Shown piece after piece: positions 22,343 to 31,123 of a stretch of 64,000 nt of DNA. Source of the DNA: Streptomyces harbinensis (GTDB lineage: Bacteria > Actinomycetota > Actinomycetes > Streptomycetales > Streptomycetaceae); contig NZ_FPAB01000012.1 in the NCBI RefSeq assembly GCF_900116145.1, forward strand, positions 62,001 to 126,000, in the 5' to 3' direction. Below the pieces are notes generated by a model that had not been told where the DNA came from, searched no databases, and saw nothing but the letters and a program-made list of their open reading frames with translations. Every line of letters starts with the position of its first letter. Within the stretch, counting starts at the first letter, position 1. The position numbers and the translations under genes are program-made.

Positions 22343-24205
22343 CTACGGGAAGGGGTGCGGCGCCGGGTTGAGGCCGGTGGTGCCGGCCAGCCGGTGCAGG
22401 CGGGGCAGCAGCGGGGCGCGCTGACGGCGGTGGCCGAAGTCCAGCGGAAGCAGACCAGGAACGAGAGTGGCGACCGTGTGCAGGCCGATGGCGGCCTGTT
22501 CCGGAGTGGTCTGGTCGACCGCGATGACGTCGTGGCCCGCCGCCGTCAGCGCGTCGCGCACGGTGTGCAGGTCGTCCAGCAGATCGCCGGTGCGCGGCCG
22601 GGCCGCCTCCCAGTCGGCGAACGCCGCATGGACGGCGGTGGCCGGCGAGGAGGCGAGGAAGTGCGCGGCGTGCCGCGCCATCTCCGGCAGGCCGTAGAGC
22701 TGGGCGTGGTCCTTGAGGTGCTCGACCCTGTCGTAGTCCTCGGCCATCGCCCGCAGTTCCGGCAGCCGCTCCCCCACCTGGTAGGGCAGATGCGGGATGT
22801 AGGTGAGCACTTCGGAGAGGGCGCCGTCGACGGCCGCCTCGGCATCCAGGCCGGCCGCCGCGCCGAAGGACAGGTGACCCAGGCCCCCGTCGCGCCGTAC
22901 CGCCACGCCGGTGACCACCGGGACCGGCAGGTCGGCGCGGGTGTCGAAGGCGTGGACGTCGTAGCCGAGCAGCGCGGCCCGGTCCAGGGCGGTGCGGATG
23001 GCGGGGTCGCGGCAGGTGCCGAGGTCGAGGCGGACGGGCGGCCTGCGCCCGTACCAGGCGACCAGGAACGCGTCGCGTTCGATCAGTTCCAGCAGTCCGA
23101 AGAGGACGGCCTCGGTGAGGGTGCCGCCGGTGGCGCAGCCGTTGGAGCATTCGAAGACGAAGTTGTCGGACCGCTCCCCCGCCCCGTAGTGCGCGAGCCG
23201 GGCCGGCACCAGCACCGGGCGCTCCGCGCGCAGCGAGTACCCCCACAGCCAGGGCAGTTCGCGGTCCGGGTCGAACGGGGACAGCAGCGGGTCGCTGCGG
23301 TAGGTCTCCGCCGGGTAGAAGCCGCAGGCGGCCGGGTCGAGGACGGCCGCCGCGCCCTCGGTGCGCAGCAGCCGATGGTAGGAGGCGCGCACGGGGGCGG
23401 TGCCGCGCCGTGCGTGGGTGCCGGCGTACCGTTCCAGGCCCTCCAGGTGGGCGAGGCGGCGGCTGGTGTCGTAGCGCGTGGCCTGGCCGCTCCAGGTGAC
23501 GTCGTTGAGCCCGGCGTAGCCGCGCACGAAGTGGCTGCCGGAGACGGGGGCGGTGGTGGTGGAGACGGGGTTGAGTTCGGTGCGGGAGCCGAGGGCGCCG
23601 CACACCGGGTTGGCGAGCGCGGTCTCGGGGAGCCGGTAGGAGTCCAGCGGGCGGGTGCGGTGTCCGGCGGTGCGCGGTGAGGGGGAGAGCCGCATCCGGG
23701 CGGCCTCGGCGGTGCCGGGGGCGGGGTGTACGCAGTGCGGGCACAGCGGTTCGGGCAGCAGCGGGAAGGTGGCCAGGGCGAGGGTGGCCAGGTCGAGGCG
23801 GGTGACGCGGGCGGGCTCGCCGGGTGGCAGGGTGCGGCCGGTGAGGGCGGCCCGGGTGGCGCGGATCGCGTCCAGCGCGTGGTCGGTGAGGACGGGCCAG
23901 CCGGTGGCGCCGGCCGGGTCGAAGCCGAGTTCCAGCGCCTCGCGTTCGGAGCGGGTGCGCAGCCGCTGCCAGCGCATGGCGAGGCACTGCCCGCAGCCGG
24001 TGCCGTCCGCGGTGGCGCCCCAGGGGCCGAGCAGCACGGCGCGGGAGCTGAGGTGGACGGTGGCGGCCGGCCGCCGGCCGGCGTACGGGTCGGGTGCCGC
24101 GCACTGGAGGGCGTCGGTGGCCCCGAGGGTGACGACGGTGGTGTCCAGGGCGTCCGCCAGCTGTGCGCGGGCCGCCTCCAGGGGGGTGGCGGTGGTGACG
24201 AGCAT
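22343..24205 (-). CDS. YcaO-domain cyclodehydratase, paralogue 1
   Basis: 620 residues: N-terminal ~190-residue TOMM-type region with zinc-binding cysteine pairs (GTGCGQCLAMRW and PLCPHC), then a YcaO domain with ATP/Mg-binding motifs around LAHLEGLERYAG and SNGCATGGTLTEAVLFGLLELIERDAF, ending in the Pro-rich NPAPHPFP tail characteristic of azoline-forming YcaO proteins. It uses ATP to activate the amide backbone so that Cys, Ser or Thr side chains cyclise to azolines. It is the last gene of the leftward operon, 12 bp after the ABC permease. About the same size as the second YcaO at 32766-34658 and sharing its tail, but diverged. Confidence 0.92.
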   Translation of the reverse strand: MLVTTATPLEAARAQLADALDTTVVTLGATDALQCAAPDPYAGRRPAATVHLSSRAVLLGPWGATADGTGCGQCLAMRWQRLRTRSEREALELGFDPAGATGWPVLTDHALDAIRATRAALTGRTLPPGEPARVTRLDLATLALATFPLLPEPLCPHCVHPAPGTAEAARMRLSPSPRTAGHRTRPLDSYRLPETALANPVCGALGSRTELNPVSTTTAPVSGSHFVRGYAGLNDVTWSGQATRYDTSRRLAHLEGLERYAGTHARRGTAPVRASYHRLLRTEGAAAVLDPAACGFYPAETYRSDPLLSPFDPDRELPWLWGYSLRAERPVLVPARLAHYGAGERSDNFVFECSNGCATGGTLTEAVLFGLLELIERDAFLVAWYGRRPPVRLDLGTCRDPAIRTALDRAALLGYDVHAFDTRADLPVPVVTGVAVRRDGGLGHLSFGAAAGLDAEAAVDGALSEVLTYIPHLPYQVGERLPELRAMAEDYDRVEHLKDHAQLYGLPEMARHAAHFLASSPATAVHAAFADWEAARPRTGDLLDDLHTVRDALTAAGHDVIAVDQTTPEQAAIGLHTVATLVPGLLPLDFGHRRQRAPLLPRLHRLAGTTGLNPAPHPFP

Positions 24206-24217
24206 GGGGGCCCTTTC

Positions 24218-24973
24218 TCAGGTCCGGTCGCTCCAGCGGAAGGTCTTCAGCGCGACGGCGCCGAAGACCAGGGCGAACGCCGCGAGTCCGGCGGCGCCCA
24301 GGGCGATGTCGGCGCCGCTGCCGGAGCCGGTGAGGGCGGTGGAGACGCCGTTGTTGAGGTACTTCAGCGGGAAGATCCAGGACAGCGTCTGCATCCAGGA
24401 CGGCATGGCGTCCAGCGGGAAGAACGAGCCGGACAGGAACGCCATCGGCACCATCAGGCAGTTGGCGATCGCGGCCACCGCCTCGGGGGTGCGGGCGTAG
24501 GTGCCGACGATGGCGCCGAGCGCCAGGAAGGCGGTGACGCCGAGCACCAGCAGCGGGACGGCCAGCCACCAGCCGGCGGCGAGTTCGAGGCCGAAGGCGG
24601 GCAGCAGGGCGACGGCGACGAACAGCACCGCCTGGACCAGGCCGATGCCGACGGCCAGGACGTAGCGGGAGCCGAGGACGGAGGTCAGCGGGGTGGGGGT
24701 CATGCGGATGACGCGCAGCAGGTCGTCGCGCCGCCACTGCATGAGGACGAAGCCGACGCCGAACACGGCGGCGTTGGCCACGCCCCAGGACAGGACGCCG
24801 GGCGCGATGTACGCGATGTAGGGCCGGCCGCTCTCCTCGACCGTCTGGCCGCTGAAGATCAGGCCGAAGACCACCAGGAAGAGGAGGGGGAAGGCGAAGG
24901 TGAAGAAGAGGGTGGTCTTGTCGCGGGTGTAGGCCCGGTAACCGGCCGCGCTCAGGGCCGCGTAGGCGCTCAT
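24218..24973 (-). CDS. ABC-2 type permease (peptide export or immunity)
   Basis: 251 residues with six hydrophobic segments (TTLFFTFAFPLLFLVVFGLIF at the N-terminus; IALGAAGLAAFALVFGAVAL at the C-terminus) and the ABC2_membrane family layout. Start ATG 24973. It follows the ATPase gene by 19 bp and precedes YcaO-1 by 12 bp, so it is cotranscribed with biosynthetic genes. It most probably exports the mature peptide or protects the producer. Confidence 0.88.
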   Translation of the reverse strand: MSAYAALSAAGYRAYTRDKTTLFFTFAFPLLFLVVFGLIFSGQTVEESGRPYIAYIAPGVLSWGVANAAVFGVGFVLMQWRRDDLLRVIRMTPTPLTSVLGSRYVLAVGIGLVQAVLFVAVALLPAFGLELAAGWWLAVPLLVLGVTAFLALGAIVGTYARTPEAVAAIANCLMVPMAFLSGSFFPLDAMPSWMQTLSWIFPLKYLNNGVSTALTGSGSGADIALGAAGLAAFALVFGAVALKTFRWSDRT

Positions 24974-24992
24974 GGTGTCGTGCTCCGTCGCT

Positions 24993-25898
<906 letters not shown>

Positions 25899-25909
25899 GG
25901 GGGGCTCCT

Positions 25910-27022
25910 TCAGCGGGTGAGCAGGGTGTGGACGAGGGCGGCGAGGGTGGCGAGCAGGGCGGCGACGGTGGTGGCGGCGAGCGCGGTGTACGCGGCGTAC
26001 ACCCGGCGGGCGCGGCGCGGGTAGCCGGCCAGCGCGGTGCGGTCGCGGCGCAGGGTGGCGGCGAGGTGGGTGCGGCTGGAGGTGGCGAGGGCGGCGGCGC
26101 CGGCGGCTTGGCTGACGATGGTGTAGCCGTCCAGTGGGGGGAGCGGGATGAGCATGGTGAAAGCGTGCAGGGAGCCGAGGAACAGGAGCCCGGCGAGGGC
26201 GTTGCTGGTGCCGCCCGCCGGGGCGAGCAGCCACCACAGGAAGAAGGGCAGCAGGACGAGGGCGTTCATCACGGCCCCGGCCGCCGCGATCTGGATACGG
26301 CGCCAACGCGTCGCCAGGTAGCGGTAGTTGTCAACCGTGCAATACATGATCACCATCGGTAGCCGCCAGCGCAACCCGATCGCGGAAACCGTTCCGCCGT
26401 GGTGGTGGGCGACGACGCCGTGGGCGAGTTCGTGCAGGGCGGTGCTCAGCCACAGCAGGGCGAAGACGGCGGCGAGGAGGACCGGGTGGCCGAGGACGGT
26501 GGCGGCGCCGTCCAGCAGGGCGCCGAGGTGCAGGGCGAGGGTGAGTTCCATGGCGGCGATCAGGCCGAGCAGCGGCAGCACGCAGCGGGCGGTCAGCAGC
26601 GGGCGCACCGCGCGGTGCAGCCGGGCGGCGGTGGCGGCGGCGTCGGCGACCAGCGGCAGGCTGCCGCGCAGCAGGCGGTTGGCGGGGCGCGCGGCGTCCG
26701 GCGGCGGGGCGGCCTCGCCGGCGGGTTCCGGGGCGTCCGCCAGCAGGCCCTTGGTGCCGAGCAGGGCGAGGAGCTGCCGCCAGTTGGCATCGCCGAGCCG
26801 CCGGCCGTACGCCTCGGCGTACGCCGCGCCCAGGTCGCCGAGGGTGCGCCGGCCGTCCATCCGGGCGAGCAGGAAGTGTTCGCGGACGCCGATCTCGAAC
26901 GACTGGCCGCTGCCGGGGTGCCGGACCAGGTGCACCGTGCGCGGCCCGTGCAGCAGCGGCTCGCTCAGCAGGACGCCCTCGCGCAGGACCGGGCGGTAGT
27001 CGGCCGGGGCGGCGGCGGTCAC
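25910..27022 (-). CDS. M50-type membrane zinc protease with PqqD-like N-terminal part
   Basis: 370 residues. Residues ~10-100 resemble a PqqD/RRE-like winged domain (SFEIGVREHFLLARMDGRRTLGDLGAAYAEAYG). The membrane part has about five to six helices and the zinc motif HELAH (residues 197-201) with a second-ligand segment PLPPLDGYTI, as in site-2 protease-like peptide metalloproteases of RiPP loci. The GTG start overlaps the stop of the LanB-C gene (GTGA). It may cleave the leader at the membrane during export or act in immunity. A peptide-binding domain joined to a protease supports leader processing. Confidence 0.82.
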   Translation of the reverse strand: MTAAAPADYRPVLREGVLLSEPLLHGPRTVHLVRHPGSGQSFEIGVREHFLLARMDGRRTLGDLGAAYAEAYGRRLGDANWRQLLALLGTKGLLADAPEPAGEAAPPPDAARPANRLLRGSLPLVADAAATAARLHRAVRPLLTARCVLPLLGLIAAMELTLALHLGALLDGAATVLGHPVLLAAVFALLWLSTALHELAHGVVAHHHGGTVSAIGLRWRLPMVIMYCTVDNYRYLATRWRRIQIAAAGAVMNALVLLPFFLWWLLAPAGGTSNALAGLLFLGSLHAFTMLIPLPPLDGYTIVSQAAGAAALATSSRTHLAATLRRDRTALAGYPRRARRVYAAYTALAATTVAALLATLAALVHTLLTR

Positions 27023-28059
27023 GAGGTCATCACCCAGCCGCGCAGGGCGCGTCCCAGGACGTGGGAGAGGTACGCCTCGTCCTGGATGGTGACGTGCAGC
27101 CGGTTGTTCGTCATGTGCATGTAGGGGGACAGCAGCCGGACCAGCGCCGCGTCCGGGTCGGTGATCCGCTCGTCCCGGTCGCCGTCCCAGGACCGGAACA
27201 CCAGCCGCCCGTCCACCGCCAGCGCGTGCGCCCGCTCCCGCAGCGCCACGCAGTGCTCCGCCCAGCCCGCCAGGAACCCGGGCAGCCGCCCCGGCTCCCC
27301 CGCCGTGAGCGCGGCCCGGATCCTGGCGTACCAGCGGGCCAGCTCCGGGCCGACCTCGTCGGCCTTGCGCTCGTACTCGGTGGAGCCGATGAACCCGGTG
27401 CCCGGGAACGCCCGGTGCCAGAACGTGTAGTAGCTGTCCAGGTAGTCGGCCAGCTCCCGCTCGCCCGGGATGAACGCCGCCGCCATCACCGTCATCAGCT
27501 GCGCCGAGGTGCCCAGCAGCACGGTGCGCAGATGCAGGTTCTTGGTGCGGAAGGCGTCGATGACCAGTTCGCTGGAGTGCCGGAAGTGCCACTCGGCCAG
27601 CTCGATACCGGCGGGGCCGCCGTACTTGCCGTACTCCGGCTCGTAGGGCATCGGCGCGTGGCTGTTGTTGGGCCGCAGGTTCATCCGGCCCTCGGCGTCC
27701 AGGTATCCGGCGCGCTCGTCCGCGCGGAACTCGATCTCGAAGAGCTGGTTGTAGAAGTCCTTGAGGAACCCGGCGTCCACCTCGTACAGCGCGGGCCGTT
27801 CGGCGAGGAACGCGTCGACCGCCGCGCCGGTACGGCGGCGCACCTCCGGCCCGGCGGCGGCGTCCACCGGCTTCAGGCGCAGCCGGACGTGCGGGCCCTC
27901 CAGCCAGTAGTTGATGAAGAACCAGCCGGCCAGCAGCCCGTCCGCCTCCAGTTCCGCGACCAGCGGGCGCACACAGTGCAGCAGCAGCGGGCGCGGGTTG
28001 GCGGCGTAGTGGATGTGGGTGGCCTGCCAGGCGCCGGACGGGGCGGCGGGTGCGGTCAT
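27019..28059 (-). CDS. SpaB-C/thiopeptide-type protein (LanB elimination domain)
   Basis: 346 residues: begins WQATHIHYAANPRPLLLHCVRPLVAELE and ends LSPYMHMTNNRLHVTIQDEAYLSHVLGRALRGW, the conserved termini of stand-alone SpaB-C proteins. In split LanB systems it removes glutamate from glutamylated Ser/Thr to leave Dha/Dhb. Diverged members form the pyridine ring of thiopeptides by a formal [4+2] cycloaddition; only one such gene is in the window, which favours the elimination role. Its start overlaps the LanB-N stop as TGATG. Confidence 0.88.
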   Translation of the reverse strand: MTAPAAPSGAWQATHIHYAANPRPLLLHCVRPLVAELEADGLLAGWFFINYWLEGPHVRLRLKPVDAAAGPEVRRRTGAAVDAFLAERPALYEVDAGFLKDFYNQLFEIEFRADERAGYLDAEGRMNLRPNNSHAPMPYEPEYGKYGGPAGIELAEWHFRHSSELVIDAFRTKNLHLRTVLLGTSAQLMTVMAAAFIPGERELADYLDSYYTFWHRAFPGTGFIGSTEYERKADEVGPELARWYARIRAALTAGEPGRLPGFLAGWAEHCVALRERAHALAVDGRLVFRSWDGDRDERITDPDAALVRLLSPYMHMTNNRLHVTIQDEAYLSHVLGRALRGWVMTS

Positions 28060-30773
28060 CAGAAGGTCTCCACGGACAGCTCGGCGACATGGGTGCCGCG
28101 TTCGGTACGGGTGTGGGCCGCGTCCTCGTCGGGCAGCGCCTCGCGGAAGACGGCGCGGGCGGCCGGGGACTTCAGCAGCGCCTCGAAGGCGGCGAGCGAC
28201 AGCGGGCTGTCGAAGTCCAGGTACTGCGGCTTGGCGCCGGTGGCGCCGCGCGCCCCGCTGTCGGCGACGGTCACGAACACCCGCGCCGGCAGCCGGTGCC
28301 GGCGTCGCCAGCGGTGCCAGCCGAGGAACCACTCGGGCTCGGCGGTGCCCGGGGCGCGCAGCGGCAGGACGGCGGCGGGCGCGCCCCAGCTGCGGCGGGC
28401 CAGCACCAGGTCGCCGTGGCGCACCCGGGGGCGCCGGGTGACGCCCTCGTCCGGCTCGGCGGCGGGCACCCCGCCCCACACGTCGACCGGGGCCATGGAG
28501 CTGGGCGAGAGCAGCAGCAGGGTGCGCGGGATCTCCGGCAGGGCGAGCGGCACCAGATACCCCAGGTAGACGGGGATGACCTCGGTGCCGCCCAGCCGTG
28601 CGGAGCGCAGCGCGAGCCGGTCGGCGGCGGTGTCGTGCTCCAGGTAGAGGTCGTCGAGGTGCAGCCGGTCCGCTTCCGGTACGCCGCTGGTCTCGCCGGG
28701 GCAGACGATCTCGTAGTCGGTGAGCCGGGCGTGCAGATTGAGGTTGGAGGTGACCGGACCGCCGGTGACCTCGGCGAAGACCGCGCCCTCCGGGGTGAGG
28801 GCGCGGGTCCGCTCGCGCAGCGCGGCGGTGGTGGCCTCCCCCAGGCAGTGGGTGAAGCGGCTGAACGGGAAGGACAGGCCGCCGTAGGAGCGGTTGAGGA
28901 CGGCCAGGTCGCCGGCGAGCTGGACGTGGTGGCTGTAGAGCGGACGGGCGGGGGCAGCGGGCGCGAGCGCGGCGGCGACGTCGTCGAGCAGGGCGGCGTC
29001 GAGGACGAGTTCGTCCCCGTCCCCGGCACCGGGCCCCGTACCGGTGCCGGTCCCGGTGTCGGTGGTGTGCCGCTCCCAGCGGGCCCGCATGCCGTCCGCG
29101 AAGGCGCGGCGGGCCGCGTCCACGGCGGTGAGGGCGGGCAGCCCCAGCCAGTTCGGCTCCGGGACGTAGCGGCCCTGCTCGTCGAAGGCGGTGCGGCGGG
29201 AGGTGAAGGAGAGATACTGGTCGAAGAAGTCCTCGTGGAAGTCGTGCACCAGCTTCAGCAGATCGTCGCAGCGCCCGCCGCGCCCGTACCGGGCCAGGAA
29301 GAAGCCCTGGAAGGTGATGCGCTGGGGCAGCGTCAGATCGAACGCGGGCAGGACGCGTTCGACGGCGCGCAGCCCGGTGGCGACCGGCCGCTCCCAGGCG
29401 GCGCGCGGGGTGCGGACGTCCGGGGCCAGCGCGTCCTCGTACAGCAGGGTGCGCGGGACGCGGGGCGTGGTGGCGCCCAGCTCCCGCTGGAGTCCGGCCA
29501 GCTGTCCGCGCAGTTCGGCCAGGAGCGTACGGCGCTCGGCGGGCGCGGCGTGCGGGTAGCGGTCCAGGGCGGCGGCGGGCGCGTCGAGCGCGGCGGCGAC
29601 GCGGTCCGCCCACGGGCGGCCGAGCGTGCGCAGGGAGTCCTGGAAGGCGCGCAGCGGGTCGGTGTCGTGCACCTGGGTGCGCAGCGCGGGGATCTGCACC
29701 ATGCCGACGTCGAGGAGGGCACCGAGGTACCGGTCCACCTCGGCGGGGCCGGCGCCGCTGACCTCGGTGAGCCAGGCGGCGAGTTCGCCGTGCCGCAGGA
29801 CGGGGCGGCGCTCGAAGAGGCCGAGCATCCGCTCCAGGGCGCCGCTGCGGCGCAGGAAGAACAGCCGGTCCTTGACGGTGTCGAACGTGACGGCGGTGTC
29901 GTCGTCCCCGGCGGTCACCCAGCGCCGTACGTACCGCACCCGGTCCTCCTCGCGGCCCCAGCCGGAGGCGAGGGTCACCGGCAGATCGGCGCGGCGGGCC
30001 GGGTCGGCGGCGATGGCCTCGGCGACGCGGCCGAGGGCGAGCACGTTGAGGCGCGGGTGGCTGCGCCACGGCCCGGCGGCGTCCAGGACGCGGCCGGTGG
30101 TTCCGGCGGCGCGGTCGGTGCCGTCGGTGCCGTCGCCCCCGGCCGGGCCGGTGAACTCGCCGAGCGCGACGCCCGTGAAGGTGGCGAACGGGCTGGTCTT
30201 GGCGGCGGTGCGGTACAGGTACGCGAGCAGGGACCGTTCGATCTTGCGCGCGCGTTTGTCGTCCTTCGGGTTCCGCAGATGGCCGTCCAGCTGCCCGTCG
30301 AGCGCCGGTGAGGCGAGCAGCAGCCCGGCGCGCAGCCGCTCCTCGGCGGCGAGTTCGCGCAGCGCCGCGCGGGCGGCGGCGGTCTCCTCGCGCAGCAGGT
30401 CCTCGCCCTCGGCGGTGCGGCGTTCCAGCTCGCGGCGGGCGGTGAGCCAGCCGGCCAGTGCCGCCCCGGTGGCCGGGTCGAGCCCCTCGACCAGCGCCAG
30501 GCCCGTCCCGGCCGCGTGCGGCAGCCGGTTGTTGAACACCTCGCGCCGCAGCCGCAGCAGCGTCCGCCGGGCGGCGGCGTCGGTGTCGGCCGTGCCGGTC
30601 CGTCCGACCAGCTCGTGCAGGAGATCGCCGACCCGCTCGCCCTCGGCGGCCAGCCGCGCGGTGCGCTCCAGTACCTCGTCCGCCCACGCCCGGGCGCCCG
30701 GAGCGCGCAGCCGGCGCACACTCTCCACCGGCAGCCCGCCGAGGCGCAGCATGAAGTGCCGTCCCAGGGTCAT
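28059..30773 (-). CDS. LanB-type dehydratase, tRNA-Glu-dependent glutamylation subunit
   Basis: 904 residues, the size of split LanB N-proteins. It begins MTLGRHFMLRLGGLPVESV; the body includes the Lant_dehydr_N core (SLLAYLYRTAAKTSPFATFT, the conserved SPF-type signature; LRLRREVFNNRLPHA) and GGPVTSNLNLHARLTDYEIV near the end. It uses Glu-tRNA to esterify Ser/Thr of the precursor before elimination by the protein encoded next. ATG 30773 has GGGAGGTGCGG upstream and overlaps the small ORF before it as ATGA. It belongs to the leftward biosynthetic operon. Confidence 0.92.
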   Translation of the reverse strand: MTLGRHFMLRLGGLPVESVRRLRAPGARAWADEVLERTARLAAEGERVGDLLHELVGRTGTADTDAAARRTLLRLRREVFNNRLPHAAGTGLALVEGLDPATGAALAGWLTARRELERRTAEGEDLLREETAAARAALRELAAEERLRAGLLLASPALDGQLDGHLRNPKDDKRARKIERSLLAYLYRTAAKTSPFATFTGVALGEFTGPAGGDGTDGTDRAAGTTGRVLDAAGPWRSHPRLNVLALGRVAEAIAADPARRADLPVTLASGWGREEDRVRYVRRWVTAGDDDTAVTFDTVKDRLFFLRRSGALERMLGLFERRPVLRHGELAAWLTEVSGAGPAEVDRYLGALLDVGMVQIPALRTQVHDTDPLRAFQDSLRTLGRPWADRVAAALDAPAAALDRYPHAAPAERRTLLAELRGQLAGLQRELGATTPRVPRTLLYEDALAPDVRTPRAAWERPVATGLRAVERVLPAFDLTLPQRITFQGFFLARYGRGGRCDDLLKLVHDFHEDFFDQYLSFTSRRTAFDEQGRYVPEPNWLGLPALTAVDAARRAFADGMRARWERHTTDTGTGTGTGPGAGDGDELVLDAALLDDVAAALAPAAPARPLYSHHVQLAGDLAVLNRSYGGLSFPFSRFTHCLGEATTAALRERTRALTPEGAVFAEVTGGPVTSNLNLHARLTDYEIVCPGETSGVPEADRLHLDDLYLEHDTAADRLALRSARLGGTEVIPVYLGYLVPLALPEIPRTLLLLSPSSMAPVDVWGGVPAAEPDEGVTRRPRVRHGDLVLARRSWGAPAAVLPLRAPGTAEPEWFLGWHRWRRRHRLPARVFVTVADSGARGATGAKPQYLDFDSPLSLAAFEALLKSPAARAVFREALPDEDAAHTRTERGTHVAELSVETF

Positions 30774-31099
30774 CGTCCGCACCTCCCGCCGGGACGGGCA
30801 GCGGGGCGCCCGGCAGGTGCCGCACGGCGCGCCCCCGCGCGGCCCGGCGCGGCGGCGGCCGGGTGTGCCCGCCCGTCTCCGCCCCGGGCGCCGCGCACCG
30901 CGCCGGTGCCGGGCCGTGCGGCAGCGGCGACCGGACCGACCGCCGATGGACGCGCCGCTCCCGCGGCCCGGACGGCGCCCGGTGACGCCGGAACGCCGGG
31001 CCTGCCGGAAGCACCCGGCAGCCCGGGGCGGTTGCTGCCGGAACCGTCCACCGGCGGTGGGGCCGGGGCCGGGGCCGGGGGGTGGGGGTTGCTCCGCAC
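30770..31099 (-). CDS. Small Pro/Ala/Gly/Arg-rich ORF between SagB and LanB genes
   Basis: 109 codons, low complexity, starting VRSNPHPPAPAPAPPP (GTG read as Met). Support for translation: AAGGAG 8 nt before the GTG, location 24 bp after the dehydrogenase stop, and a TGA that overlaps the LanB start as ATGA, fitting the tight coupling of the operon. Against: codon third positions are less GC-biased than in neighbours and no family is recognised. It could be a disordered linker or adaptor protein, or a translated leader that only delivers ribosomes to the LanB start. Confidence 0.45.
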   Translation of the reverse strand: MRSNPHPPAPAPAPPPVDGSGSNRPGLPGASGRPGVPASPGAVRAAGAARPSAVGPVAAAARPGTGAVRGARGGDGRAHPAAAAPGRAGARRAAPAGRPAARPGGRCGR

Positions 31100-31123
31100 G
31101 GTCTGGTCTCCTTCGGGCGGCGG

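Noticed and set aside
27019..31014. Very long leftward frame suggesting a fused LanB protein
   Set aside because: Only the first ~1040 bp (27019-28059) are in the coding frame of the SpaB-C protein; upstream the LanB-N protein uses a different frame with family motifs and its own start at 30773.
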